From NCBI GenBank assembly GCA_030673735.1, contig DAOVIK010000014.1, forward strand, positions 1 through 13,942: 13,942 nt of DNA, read 5' to 3'. Positions within the stretch are counted from its first letter, which is position 1, and every line of letters begins with the position of its first letter. The notes under the pieces were generated by a model. It did no database searches. It was not told the origin of the DNA and worked only from the letters and a program-made list of their open reading frames with translations. This document shows, in pieces, positions 1 through 8,158 of this stretch. Origin of the DNA: Anaerolineae bacterium (GTDB lineage Bacteria > Chloroflexota > Anaerolineae > Anaerolineales > E44-bin32). Position numbers and translations under genes: made by a program.

Positions 1-637
1 CATCGGCGCGCGCCATCGTAATCTCATTGGGCAGCTTGAAGTTGGGGATGCCGTAAAGCAGCAGACCTCCGGGGGCGGGATATTTCTCAAAGATGGTCAC
101 TGCGTGACCGTATCCCCGCAGCATTTCTGCGCAGGTCAAACCCGCCGGGCCGGCGCCAATGATGGCGACTTTCTTGCCAGTGTCCGGTCCGACGGCGACC
201 TTGATCTCGCCATGCTTGCGCTGGTAGTCGGCTACAAATGCCTCCAGGGCACCGGTTATCACCGGATCGCCGCGCTTGGCAAGGACGCATTTGCCCTCAC
301 AGAGATCCTCGTGCGGGCATACTAGGCCGCAAATCTCGGGCATCGAACTGGTCTTGCGATATATCTCAGCCGCCCCGAGGAAATCGCCCTCTTCGATCAG
401 CCAAAGCGCTGCAGAGATGTCGTTCCCTCCCGGGCAGAGGTCCGTGCATGGGGCCGGATCCGCACAATGGATGCATCGCTTGGCTGCCTCAATAGCCTCT
501 TCGGGAGTCAACAGCTTGGCGGCAGGCTCGAAATCCTGGATGCGCTCTTCCGGTGGCCGGAAGGCGATATCTTTGAACGGAATCTGCATGCGAGCCTTGC
601 GGTCAATCTCGCGCTTAGGCCCAGAATCATCCGTCAT
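1..637 (-). CDS. gltD: Glutamate synthase small-subunit-like FAD/NAD(P) oxidoreductase, N-terminal part (cut by window edge)
   Basis: Only the first 212 codons are present; the gene continues past position 1. Residues 40-140 form the N-terminal iron-sulfur domain of the GltD family, with Cys55, 58, 64 and 68 in a CIHC-type cluster and Cys103, 107, 113 and 117 in a CGLVCP...CEGKC arrangement, enough for two [4Fe-4S] clusters. The FAD dinucleotide-binding motif GAGPAG lies at 161-166, followed by the family signature PGGLLLYGIPNFKLP around 189-203. Family members pass electrons between NAD(P)H, FAD and Fe-S clusters, in glutamate synthase, in NADH-dependent ferredoxin:NADP oxidoreductase (NfnB) or in PreT-type pyrimidine reductases. 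Without the C-terminus and the downstream gene these cannot be separated, so the symbol is a family label. The start at 637 is chosen because TGGAGGGTG lies directly upstream with correct spacing. The gene diverges from the transporter operon. Confidence 0.85.
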   Translation of the reverse strand, partial: MTDDSGPKREIDRKARMQIPFKDIAFRPPEERIQDFEPAAKLLTPEEAIEAAKRCIHCADPAPCTDLCPGGNDISAALWLIEEGDFLGAAEIYRKTSSMPEICGLVCPHEDLCEGKCVLAKRGDPVITGALEAFVADYQRKHGEIKVAVGPDTGKKVAIIGAGPAGLTCAEMLRGYGHAVTIFEKYPAPGGLLLYGIPNFKLPNEITMARAD

Positions 638-712
638 GTTTCACCCTCCACTAGTACATTCATTTGATCATACCGACCAAACCTGCCAAGGAAGCAGTCC
701 CAAACATCATGC

Positions 713-824
713 GTGCCCAAGACGGTTGTCACCTCTCGCCAGAATGCATAATTCTTTCATTTTTCATGCTGCATCTACGGGTATACTACTCTTTGGCTAG
801 GCACGCGTGTGCCCAGGCTGGTTG
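713..824 (+). repeat. Imperfect direct repeat flanking the candidate transporter-operon promoters
   Basis: GTGCCCAAGACGGTTG at 713-728 recurs as GTGCCCAGGCTGGTTG at 809-824, with 13 of 16 bases identical and starts 96 bp apart, close to nine helical turns. The second copy overlaps a GGCAC-N4-GTGCC inverted repeat (800-813). The copies bracket both candidate promoters of the operon, so they could be paired regulator sites. A chance match is not excluded. Confidence 0.3.
726..787 (+). promoter_or_regulatory. Candidate promoter(s) of the MacAB-like operon
   Basis: Two weak sigma-70-type candidates lie in the 215-bp divergent gap. The first is TTGTCA (726-731) with CATAAT (747-752), spacer 15. 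The second is TTTTCA (761-766) with TATACT (782-787), spacer 15. Both spacers are short. The second would start transcription near 794, just before the inverted repeat at 800-813 and about 60 bases before the first gene. No convincing promoter was seen for the diverging gene. Confidence 0.3.
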
Positions 825-852
825 CTCAAACATCAATAAAGGAAGCATACAC

Positions 853-2268
853 ATGAAACGCTGGATTTGGATCGTCGTCGCAGTGGTTGTAATTGGCGCC
901 GTGCTCGTAGGCCTGCGCGTGGTAAACGTCAGGCGGACAGCACAGGCGCTGGAGAATTTGGAGACGGTTGCTGCCGAGCGCGGCTCACTAACCGCGCTGG
1001 TTGGGGCTACCGGTACCGTCCGCGCCAACCAGAGCGCACTCCTGACCTACGCCGCAAGCGGCACGGTCGGTGAAGTGCTCGTCAGCGTGGGTGATACCGT
1101 CACCGAGGATGAAGCTCTTGCCACGCTCGATCAGTCCTCTCTATCTGCGCAACTGATCCTTGCGCAGGCTGATCTGGTGAGCGCGCAGAAGGCGTTGGAT
1201 GACCTGCTGGCATCGGAAGTCCAACAGACCCAGGCACAATTGGCGTTGATCCAGGCGCAGGACGCGCTTAATACTGCGGTCTATAACTGGCGCTATTTCC
1301 GCGTGAGTGATCCTAGTCCAACTTGGTACGAAGAGGATTCGGTAGATCTGCAACTCCGCACTGCTGAAGACCGCCTTGAAGAAGCGCAGACTGAATATGA
1401 TGCCTTGGCCGACGGCGACCCTGGAAAAGCCGCGGCTCGACAAGCTGTGGACGATGCCCAAGCCGCAGTCGACCTGGCCAACTGGCTGGTGGCATGGTAC
1501 GAAGGCGAAGAGCCGGGTGAGGTCGATCACGCCCTGATGGATGCCAACGTCGCAATCGCACAGGCCAATCTTGAGGAGGCCCAGCGTGCCTGGGATCGCG
1601 TGGCGCAAGGACCGCATCCGGATGACATCGCCGCCGCCGAAGCGCGCGTGGCGGCCGCGGAAGCCACGCTGGCAATGGCCGAGGTGAGCGCCCCATTTGG
1701 CGGCACGATCACTACGATAGAAGGCATCGTTGGAGACCTGGTCAATCCGGGTTCGCCGGCCTTCACGGTCACCGACCTCTCGCACCTCTACATTGACGTC
1801 GCCATCTCGGAAATCGACATCAACCGCGTTCAGCCCGGCCAAGATGCTTCCTTGTCCTTCGATGCGATTCCCAATCAGACATATCAAGGAACCGTTCATC
1901 TTGTGGGCCTGTTGGGTATATCGGCCCAGGGTGTGGTCAACTTCGAGGTAACGATCGAATTGCTCGATGCAGATGAGGCCGTCAAGCCTGGCATGACCGC
2001 TGCCGTGAGCATTGTCGTTCAGCAGGTTGATGACGTGCTGCTGGTTCCAAACCGCGCAGTACGGGTGGAAGATGGGCAGCGCGTTGTCTATATCATGGTG
2101 GACGGGGTGCCTGAGATGGTGACCATAGAGCTGGGCGCATCGTCCGATTTGTACAGCGAGGTCGTCGGTGGGGATCTTCAAGAGGGAGATTTGATCGTGC
2201 TGAGCGTGATCAACGACTTTTCGGATTTTCACCGCCCCTCAGGTGGCTTTATGTTTGGCGGCCGATGA
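853..2268 (+). CDS. HlyD/MacA-family membrane fusion (periplasmic adaptor) protein of an ABC exporter
   Basis: This 471-residue protein has a single N-terminal membrane anchor (about residues 4-24, no lipobox). The first half of a split lipoyl domain follows (about 53-95), then a long Ala/Gln/Glu-rich coiled-coil hairpin (about 96-275) and the second lipoyl half (about 276-308, with APFGGTIT). A beta-barrel domain (about 309-390) and a membrane-proximal domain (about 394-455, VLLVPNRAV) complete it. This is the domain order of MacA-type adaptors, which bind the extracytoplasmic part of a MacB-type permease. An in-frame upstream ATG at 664 is open but would put 63 uncharacteristic residues before the membrane anchor. 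The start at 853 is preferred because AAAGGAAG lies 7 bases upstream. It overlaps the next gene by ATGA. In a single-membrane organism the adaptor would face the cell wall; the substrate cannot be read from sequence. Confidence 0.9.
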   Translation: MKRWIWIVVAVVVIGAVLVGLRVVNVRRTAQALENLETVAAERGSLTALVGATGTVRANQSALLTYAASGTVGEVLVSVGDTVTEDEALATLDQSSLSAQLILAQADLVSAQKALDDLLASEVQQTQAQLALIQAQDALNTAVYNWRYFRVSDPSPTWYEEDSVDLQLRTAEDRLEEAQTEYDALADGDPGKAAARQAVDDAQAAVDLANWLVAWYEGEEPGEVDHALMDANVAIAQANLEEAQRAWDRVAQGPHPDDIAAAEARVAAAEATLAMAEVSAPFGGTITTIEGIVGDLVNPGSPAFTVTDLSHLYIDVAISEIDINRVQPGQDASLSFDAIPNQTYQGTVHLVGLLGISAQGVVNFEVTIELLDADEAVKPGMTAAVSIVVQQVDDVLLVPNRAVRVEDGQRVVYIMVDGVPEMVTIELGASSDLYSEVVGGDLQEGDLIVLSVINDFSDFHRPSGGFMFGGR

Positions 2269-2960
2269 TGAACGAATGGGTCATCGAAGCACACGATATC
2301 ACCAAGACCTTCCAGATGGGAGAAGTCGAAGTCCACGCCCTGCGCGGCGTCACGCTTCGAGTAAAACGCAGCGAAGTTCTTTCGATCATGGGCCCTTCCG
2401 GATCGGGCAAGACCACGCTGATGAACATCCTCGGGGCCCTGGATCATCCTTCCAGCGGATCCTACCTGCTCGACGGTGAGGATGTTTCCGGCCTGCACGA
2501 TGATCAGCTGGCGGCAATCCGCAACCGCAAGGTGGGCTTCGTATTCCAGACCTTCAACCTTCTCGGCCGGCATACGGCGCTCACCAACGTCGCACTACCC
2601 ATGCGCTATGCAGGAGTCACACGCGGGCGACGTAAACGGGCACAGCAGGCGTTGGAGGCCGTGGGCTTGGGCGATCGCATACGTCACCGCCCGGCGGAAC
2701 TCTCGGGAGGAGAGCAGCAGCGCGTGGCCATCGCCCGGGCGCTGGTCAATGATCCTGCCTTCATCCTCGCCGACGAGCCCACCGGCAACCTGGACACCAA
2801 ATCGGGCGATGAGGTGATGGATATCCTGCTAAATCTGAACAAGGACCACGGCACGACATTACTCTTCGTGACCCACGATCCGGAAGTCGCGGAACGCACC
2901 GAGCGAATCGTCAGACTGCGGGATGGCTTGATCGAGAATGACAAGGGGGGCGGCGCATGA
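2265..2960 (+). CDS. MacB/LolD-type ABC transporter ATP-binding protein
   Basis: This 231-residue ATPase powers the adjacent permease from the cytoplasmic side. All nucleotide-binding motifs are intact: Walker A GPSGSGKT at 43-50, Q-loop Gln95, signature LSGGEQQR at 146-153, Walker B FILADEP ending at 172 with catalytic Glu171, and switch His204 in VTHD. The length and the GNLDTKSG stretch after Walker B are typical of the MacB/LolD branch, whose members serve FtsX-type permeases in mechanotransmission rather than classical transport. Two adjacent ATGs are possible starts (2265 and 2268). The first overlaps the stop of the upstream gene as ATGA. No strong ribosome-binding site is visible, so translation is probably coupled to the gene upstream. 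The 3' end overlaps the permease start in the same way. Confidence 0.93.
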   Translation: MMNEWVIEAHDITKTFQMGEVEVHALRGVTLRVKRSEVLSIMGPSGSGKTTLMNILGALDHPSSGSYLLDGEDVSGLHDDQLAAIRNRKVGFVFQTFNLLGRHTALTNVALPMRYAGVTRGRRKRAQQALEAVGLGDRIRHRPAELSGGEQQRVAIARALVNDPAFILADEPTGNLDTKSGDEVMDILLNLNKDHGTTLLFVTHDPEVAERTERIVRLRDGLIENDKGGGA

Positions 2961-4186
2961 ACTTCTGGCAAAGCATTCTGGAAGCAATTGAGAGCCTCCT
3001 GAGTCACAAATTGCGTTCAGCACTCACGGTGCTGGGCGTCGTGATCGGCGTGGGCGCGGTGATCGGCATGCTGGCCATTGGAGCCGGCGCCCAGGACACG
3101 ATCACCGGGTCGATCACCGATATCGGCACCAACCTGCTTTTCGTGGTTGCGGGCGGCGATCGAGAAGTGGTCTCCAATCCCAAGCCGCTCACCGAGGCCG
3201 ATGCCGAGGCGATCGCCGATCCATTTTCTGCTCCATCCGTGCTGCGCGTTGCGCCGATGATTTCAGGATCAGCTGAGGTTTCCTTCGCTGGTGAGAGCAC
3301 CCATACCTCCATCGAGGGTGTGACACCGGATTATTCGCTTGTGCGCAATGTCGGCGTCGTGGAAGGCGAGTTCATCAGTGAACTGCACCAGCTCGGCCGG
3401 GCGGCGGTTGTGGTGCTCGGGCAGGACGTTGCAGAAACCCTCTTTGGGCGCACGCAGGCGCTTGTGGGAGAGACGATACGCATCGAAGGGCAGCCATTCC
3501 GCGTGATCGGTGTGGCGGAGGAGAAAGGCGGATCCGCCTTCATGAATGAAGACAATCGCGTCATCGTGCCGCTGAGCACCATTCGGACGCGCTTGATCCG
3601 CCGCAGCACAGCCGACAGCGTGGACACGATCCTGGTGCAGGCCGCGGGAGCGGATGCCGTTCCACAGGCAACCGAGGAAATCACCGCCGTCCTGCGCGCG
3701 CGCCATCGCACTCCCATCGGTGGAGATGATTTCAGTATCTTCACCCAGCAGGATTTCCTGGCTACGGCCGAGACAATCACCGGAGTTCTGACGATCTTCC
3801 TCGGTGGAATCGCAGCCATCTCGCTGCTTGTCGGCGGCATAGGGATCATGAACATCATGCTCGTGTCGGTAACCGAACGCACGCGAGAGATCGGGCTGCG
3901 CAAGGCAATCGGCGCGCGCAAGCGCGACATCATGCTGCAGTTCCTGACGGAATCGTCCATGCTCAGTCTGACGGGCGGGATTATCGGAATCCTGCTGGGC
4001 TGGGGATTGTCGCAAGGTGTGGGGGCCATAGCCGCCGCGTCGAACACCGAACTCGTTCCCTTGATGAGCCTGGATGCGGTCCTGCTGGCAACGCTGTTCT
4101 CTCTGGCGGTGGGATTGTTCTTCGGTATCTATCCTGCCAAGCGCGCCGCCGATTTGGAGCCGGCAGAGGCGCTGCGCTACGAGTGA
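2957..4186 (+). CDS. MacB-type ABC transporter permease (MacB_PCD plus FtsX domains)
   Basis: This 409-residue permease has the four-helix layout of the family. TM1 (about residues 21-43) is followed by a large extracytoplasmic periplasmic-core-like domain (about 45-270), then TM2 (about 276-303), TM3 (about 331-358) and TM4 (about 372-393). The conserved cytoplasmic stretch after TM2, VTERTREIGLRKAIGARKRD, is at 305-324 and contacts the ATPase. The C-terminal YPAKRAADLEPAEALRYE is the usual ending. Unlike E. coli MacB the ATPase is a separate protein. The start overlaps the ATPase stop as ATGA, and a G-run (2945-2950) sits 6 bases upstream as a ribosome-binding site. With its two upstream neighbours it forms a complete tripartite-type exporter lacking an outer-membrane channel gene nearby. 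Candidate substrates for the family include peptides, macrolides and lipoproteins; none is indicated here. Confidence 0.92.
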   Translation: MNFWQSILEAIESLLSHKLRSALTVLGVVIGVGAVIGMLAIGAGAQDTITGSITDIGTNLLFVVAGGDREVVSNPKPLTEADAEAIADPFSAPSVLRVAPMISGSAEVSFAGESTHTSIEGVTPDYSLVRNVGVVEGEFISELHQLGRAAVVVLGQDVAETLFGRTQALVGETIRIEGQPFRVIGVAEEKGGSAFMNEDNRVIVPLSTIRTRLIRRSTADSVDTILVQAAGADAVPQATEEITAVLRARHRTPIGGDDFSIFTQQDFLATAETITGVLTIFLGGIAAISLLVGGIGIMNIMLVSVTERTREIGLRKAIGARKRDIMLQFLTESSMLSLTGGIIGILLGWGLSQGVGAIAAASNTELVPLMSLDAVLLATLFSLAVGLFFGIYPAKRAADLEPAEALRYE

Positions 4187-4229
4187 AGGCCATCGCCGCT
4201 CAATAATCTCTAGAAGGCAGCAAGCAGAA

Positions 4230-4261
4230 CGAGGCGGACCCGATGTCCGCCTCGCTTTTTT
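4230..4261 (+). terminator. Rho-independent terminator between convergent genes
   Basis: A perfect 10-bp stem (CGAGGCGGAC 4230-4239, GTCCGCCTCG 4245-4254) with a 5-base loop is followed by C and six T (4256-4261). It lies 43 bases after the permease stop and ends the transporter operon. The same stem read on the minus strand lies 42 bases past the lipoprotein stop and has a weaker T-rich tail, so it may also stop transcription from that side. Confidence 0.9.
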
Positions 4262-4295
4262 CGTAGCGAAGGTCGGAGTTCAGTACAGCCTGCCT

Positions 4296-4931
4296 CTATG
4301 GCTCAAGGCATGCAGGGATCGAATTGGTGTACCCCGACGGCTGCTCCGTATTCCCATTCTGATCGTAGATCTTGACATAGCTGACGGTGCCGAATTGCAT
4401 CAGATTGGCATACAGCGGATTGGCGATCGTGTACGTGGCTCCTCCGGAGTTACAGTTTCCGGTCAGATAGACCCGTGCAATGGTGTCGTGAATTGTGATG
4501 TTGCTGAAGCCGGTAGCCCCGCTGGTGATGAGCACCAAGCCGGCCGCTGCCTCCGCAGGCGTGGGTCCGAGGAAGAACTGGAGCAGCACCGCGCGCGCGA
4601 TGGCCGGTGTATATGGAATCGTTCGCGTTACGCCTACTTCATAAGGCGGCGTGGCAGCAATGTAAGCGTTCTGATCCATGAAATACACCGTGATGTCTAT
4701 CATTGGTATGGATGTTGGCGTAGGAGTTCTGGTTGGCAATGGGATCGGCGACGGCGTTGGCGTATCGGTGGGGATGGGTATCGGTGTGTCCGTGGGCGTT
4801 GGCGGGATCACTTCGACAGGAGTATCGGTGGGCAACGGAGGGAGCGTTGGGGTAGGTGTTGGAAACAGCCCACACGAAAGCAACAGCACGGCGGATGCGA
4901 GTAGGAGCCGTATGCGTTTGTTTCTCATCAT
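4296..4931 (-). CDS. Secreted lipoprotein with Thr/Pro-rich linker and GerMN-like domain
   Basis: This 211-residue protein starts with a lipoprotein signal: basic residues at 3-8, a hydrophobic stretch at 9-18 and a lipobox LLSC with Cys20 as the predicted lipidated residue. Residues 23-77 are a low-complexity linker of TPTP/PTDTP units. Residues about 78-195 match the GerMN pattern (spore germination/sporulation module): an initial beta-strand ITVYFMD, a helix ending QFFLGPTPAE with the characteristic GP, a VYLTGN strand, and a final VSYVKIYDQNG. GerMN domains are extracytoplasmic modules found well beyond spore formers, often near cell-wall or amidase functions; their ligand is generally unknown. 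Cys160 and Cys208 could form a disulfide. The start at 4931 has GGAGG 7 bases upstream; the next codon is also ATG. The gene lies 147 bp downstream of uvrA on the same strand but with a candidate promoter of its own. Confidence 0.82.
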   Translation of the reverse strand: MMRNKRIRLLLASAVLLLSCGLFPTPTPTLPPLPTDTPVEVIPPTPTDTPIPIPTDTPTPSPIPLPTRTPTPTSIPMIDITVYFMDQNAYIAATPPYEVGVTRTIPYTPAIARAVLLQFFLGPTPAEAAAGLVLITSGATGFSNITIHDTIARVYLTGNCNSGGATYTIANPLYANLMQFGTVSYVKIYDQNGNTEQPSGYTNSIPACLEP

Positions 4932-4956
4932 GGGATTACCTCCGCCAGGGAAGGCC

Positions 4957-4986
4957 TTTATCCACTTGCAGCATGTTCCGTCGCAA
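4957..4986 (-). promoter_or_regulatory. Candidate promoter of the GerMN lipoprotein gene
   Basis: Read on the minus strand, TTGCGA (4986-4981) and GATAAA (4962-4957) are separated by 18 bp; each matches four of six consensus bases. Transcription would begin near 4950, leaving a short leader that carries the GGAGG ribosome-binding site. The match is modest, and read-through from uvrA is an alternative. Confidence 0.3.
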
Positions 4987-5078
4987 ACATTCAGCCGAGT
5001 TTACCCAGAGGGCGTCGAAGATACAACCCTGACGCGCGTAAGGGGTGCATTTGTGGTGATCAGCGAAGTGTGCAGAGT

Positions 5079-7961
5079 TCAGACTAGGTGGGATTTCAGG
5101 AATTTGCCGGTATAGGATGCACTGATACGGCAGATGCTCTCTGGCGTGCCTTCGGCGACCAGCTCGCCGCCTCCATCCCCTCCCTCCGGTCCTAGATCAA
5201 TCACCCAGTCTGCGACCTTGATAATGTCGGGATGGTGCTCGATGATCAGCACGGTGTTTCCCTGATCGACAAGGCGTTGCAGCACATCAACCAGCTTATG
5301 GACGTCAGCGGCATGAAGCCCAACCGAAGGTTCATCAAGGACGTACAGGGTGTGGCCCGTGCTGCGCCGAGACAACTCACGAGAGAGCTTCACGCGCTGC
5401 GCCTCTCCGCCGGATAACGTCGGCGCAGGCTGGCCAATCTTGATGTATCCCATGCCGACTTCCTGCAGCGTGTTCAACTTGCTCACGTTGCGTGGAAAGG
5501 CGCCGAAGAAGCTCGCCGCTTCATCGACGGACATATCCAGTATGTCGGCGATCGACTTGCCTTTGAAGCGCACCTGAAGCGTCTCCCGATTGTAGCGCGC
5601 GCCATGACAGACTTCACAAAGGACATACACATCGGGCATGAACTGCATCTCGATGCGCAGTTGTCCTTGACCCTCGCAGGCCTCGCATCTGCCGCCTCGC
5701 ACGTTGAAGGAGAAGCGACCCGGCTTGTACCCTCGCACCTTTGATTCCGGCAGCTCGGCGAAGAGGCTGCGAATGCCGTCGAAAAGCTTCGTGTAGGTGG
5801 CCGGATTGGAGCGTGGCGTGCGCCCGATGGGGCTCTGATCGATGCTGATCACCTTGTCGATGTTCTCCACTCCTTCCAGCCGCTCATGCTTGCCGGGAAG
5901 AATGCGGCTCCCATGCAGAACACGGGCAAGCGCCTTGTGGAGCACTTCAACCATGAGCGTGGATTTGCCAGAGCCGGATACGCCAGTGATGGCCACAAAT
6001 GCGCCCAACGGAATGCGCACGGTGAGGTTCTTGAGGTTGTTCTCCTGTGCGCCCACGACCGTGAGGTTTTCACCATTACCTGGCCGTCGCTTCTTGGGGA
6101 CATCGAGTTGCAGCTTGCCGGATAGGTAGCGCCCGGTGATCGATTTGCGCTTGCGCACGATCTGATCAACCGTACCTTCGGCGACAATATGGCCGCCCTC
6201 TTCCCCAGCCCCGGGCCCCAAGTCGATGACCCAATCTGCGGCGCGGATCGTGGCTTCGTCATGCTCGACTACGAGGATCGTATTGCCCAGATCACGCATG
6301 TTGGTCAAGGTTCGCACCAAGCGATCCGTATCGCGCGGGTGCAATCCGATCGAAGGTTCGTCCAAGACATACAACACGCCCATCAGTCGCGAGCCGATCT
6401 GCGTCGCTAGCCGTATGCGCTGCGCCTCGCCGCCGGCCAGGGTCGTGGCAGTTCTGTCGACCGTCAAATAGTCCAATCCCACATCGACCAGGAAGCCCAG
6501 GCGGTCATGAAGCTCACGCAGGACACGCTCGGCTATCTTCCGCTGGCGCTCTGACAGTTCGCCTTTGCCCTTCTGCAGCCTCTCGATCCATACGAGGCAG
6601 CGGGCCGCGCTCCAGGAGGTCACCTCTGCAATGTTCAAACCATCCAGTTTGACAGCCAGCGCCTCTGGGCGCAGGCGCCTGCCCCGACATGAAGGGCAGG
6701 TTCTCTCGGACATGAATTGCTGTATCTTGGCCCGAATGCCGTCGGACTGGGTCTCTTGATAACGCCGCTCCAGGTTGCCGATGATGCCCTCGAACGGCGC
6801 CTTGTATGTCGCTTCGCGGCCCTCGCGGCTCATGTAGTGCACGGGCACTTCTTGCCCATCGGTGCCATAGAGCACCACATCGAGCTGCTCTTTGGTGAGT
6901 TCACTGACCGGGGCTTTTATGTCGATGCTGTATTCCTTGGCAACCGCTTCTAAGAACTGCCAGTAGTACTTGGGGCGACCGCTGCCGCGCGTCGACCATT
7001 CCATGGCGACCACCGCTCCATCCTCGAGCGAGAGCGAGCGGTCCGGAATGATCCTCTCGTGGTCAATCTCCAGCTTGCTGCCCAAGCCCTGGCACTCTTG
7101 GCATGCGCCGTGGGGTGTGTTGAAAGAGAAAGTGCGTGGCTCAATTTCGGCCAACGTCGTTCCATGTTCGGGACAAGCGAGATCTTCTGAGAATGGGATG
7201 TCACGAGGCGACTTGGCGCTCGTATCGGCAACGATCATCATGCCATCGCCCCAGCGCAAGGCAGTTTCGACGGAATCAGTAAGGCGTGTGAGGAATCCTT
7301 CGAGTTCCTCGCCCTCCAAGCGCCGAACAACAAGCCGATCGACAACGGCTTCGATGTTGTGAATTTTATAGCGATCGAGCGACACCTCGTCGTCAACCGA
7401 GAGCACCTCACCATCAATCCGCACGCGCACAAATCCTGAGCGGCGCACTTCTTCGATAACCGCTTGATGGGTTCCTTTGCGGCCGCGTACCAGCGGCGCC
7501 AGGATCAGGATGCGGATCCCATCCGGCAGCGCCTCGATTGCATCGACGATCTCCTGGGCCGATTGGCGGCGCACTTCACGATCGCAGATTGGACAATGCG
7601 GGATTCCAATGCGGGCGAAGAGCAGGCGCAGGTAGTCATAGATCTCGGTGACCGTTCCAACAGTCGAACGTGGGTTGTGCGAGACGCCCCGCTGGTCGAT
7701 GGAAATGGCAGGAGAGAGGCCTTCGATGTAGTCTACATCTGGCTTGTCAAGCCGTCCCAAGAACTGGCGCGCATAAGCCGAAAGCGACTCTACATAGCGC
7801 CTCTGCCCTTCCGCGAAGATAGTGTCGAACGCCAGCGATGATTTCCCCGATCCCGAGATTCCTGAGATCACCACCAGCTTATCGCGCGGGATCTCCACAG
7901 AGATGTTCTTCAGGTTGTGTTCTCGAGCGCCGACAACGACGATGTTGTCTTGAGAGGTCAT
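5079..7961 (-). CDS. uvrA: UvrABC excinuclease subunit A (DNA damage recognition ATPase)
   Basis: The 960-residue length fits bacterial UvrA, which as a dimer scans DNA for bulky lesions and loads UvrB in nucleotide excision repair. Both ABC modules are complete. The first has Walker A GISGSGKS at 34-41, signature LAGGEAQR at 508-515 and Walker B VLDEPS near 532-537. The second has Walker A GVSGSGKS at 660-667, signature LSGGEAQR at 849-856 and Walker B VLDEPS near 874-879. The first zinc module uses Cys263, His266, Cys287 and Cys290 (a CxxH variant seen in other UvrA proteins). The C-terminal zinc finger is Cys759/762 and Cys782/785, needed for lesion discrimination in the family. An extra CxxC lies at 123/126. 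The first signature motif has Ala in place of the usual Ser. The ATG at 7961 has only a weak GGTAGG upstream. No LexA-like box was found in the leader. Confidence 0.98.
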   Translation of the reverse strand: MTSQDNIVVVGAREHNLKNISVEIPRDKLVVISGISGSGKSSLAFDTIFAEGQRRYVESLSAYARQFLGRLDKPDVDYIEGLSPAISIDQRGVSHNPRSTVGTVTEIYDYLRLLFARIGIPHCPICDREVRRQSAQEIVDAIEALPDGIRILILAPLVRGRKGTHQAVIEEVRRSGFVRVRIDGEVLSVDDEVSLDRYKIHNIEAVVDRLVVRRLEGEELEGFLTRLTDSVETALRWGDGMMIVADTSAKSPRDIPFSEDLACPEHGTTLAEIEPRTFSFNTPHGACQECQGLGSKLEIDHERIIPDRSLSLEDGAVVAMEWSTRGSGRPKYYWQFLEAVAKEYSIDIKAPVSELTKEQLDVVLYGTDGQEVPVHYMSREGREATYKAPFEGIIGNLERRYQETQSDGIRAKIQQFMSERTCPSCRGRRLRPEALAVKLDGLNIAEVTSWSAARCLVWIERLQKGKGELSERQRKIAERVLRELHDRLGFLVDVGLDYLTVDRTATTLAGGEAQRIRLATQIGSRLMGVLYVLDEPSIGLHPRDTDRLVRTLTNMRDLGNTILVVEHDEATIRAADWVIDLGPGAGEEGGHIVAEGTVDQIVRKRKSITGRYLSGKLQLDVPKKRRPGNGENLTVVGAQENNLKNLTVRIPLGAFVAITGVSGSGKSTLMVEVLHKALARVLHGSRILPGKHERLEGVENIDKVISIDQSPIGRTPRSNPATYTKLFDGIRSLFAELPESKVRGYKPGRFSFNVRGGRCEACEGQGQLRIEMQFMPDVYVLCEVCHGARYNRETLQVRFKGKSIADILDMSVDEAASFFGAFPRNVSKLNTLQEVGMGYIKIGQPAPTLSGGEAQRVKLSRELSRRSTGHTLYVLDEPSVGLHAADVHKLVDVLQRLVDQGNTVLIIEHHPDIIKVADWVIDLGPEGGDGGGELVAEGTPESICRISASYTGKFLKSHLV

Positions 7962-8000
7962 GGATGCCTACCAAGTGCGTCAGAGATCGTGCAAACCTGC

Positions 8001-8009
8001 ATTATACCA
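8001..8009 (-). promoter_or_regulatory. Extended -10 promoter of uvrA
   Basis: On the minus strand the sequence TGGTATAAT (8009-8001) is a perfect extended -10 element (TGn plus TATAAT), about 40 bases upstream of the uvrA start. No good -35 hexamer is present at the proper spacing, which fits extended -10 promoters. Transcription would start near 7994. Confidence 0.6.
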
Positions 8010-8158
8010 TCCTGCCTGAACCCCCCTGCGCGCACTTGCAGCCGGATGGTGAAGAATTCGCTTGGGGGCAGGTCTTATGAATAATCGCGAGAGGTGAAGA
8101 GGTGTTGCGAGGCAATCAGGAAGATCTTCTTGTCATGCAGCTGTGCAATCATTCTTGG

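Noticed and set aside
664..852. Upstream in-frame extension of the membrane fusion protein (63 residues)
   Set aside because: The extension would bury the N-terminal anchor, has no ribosome-binding site and covers the candidate promoters. The ATG at 853 has a good ribosome-binding site.
1141..2232. Long minus-strand open frame (363 codons) opposite the membrane fusion gene
   Set aside because: It is antisense to a clear MacA-type protein, with a His/Arg/Cys-rich composition and no recognisable domain; it is a by-product of codon bias.
3269..4047. Two overlapping minus-strand open frames of about 240 codons opposite the permease
   Set aside because: They are antisense shadows of the MacB-type permease and show no plausible protein features.
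4678..5115. Plus-strand frame encoding a Gly/Val-rich repeat protein
   Set aside because: The repeats are the reverse complement of the Thr/Pro-rich linker codons in the lipoprotein, which has a proper signal, ribosome-binding site and domain.
7962..8000. LexA/SOS box in the uvrA leader
   Set aside because: I looked for CTG-N10-CAG and for the GAAC-N4-GTTC type and found neither near the extended -10 element.
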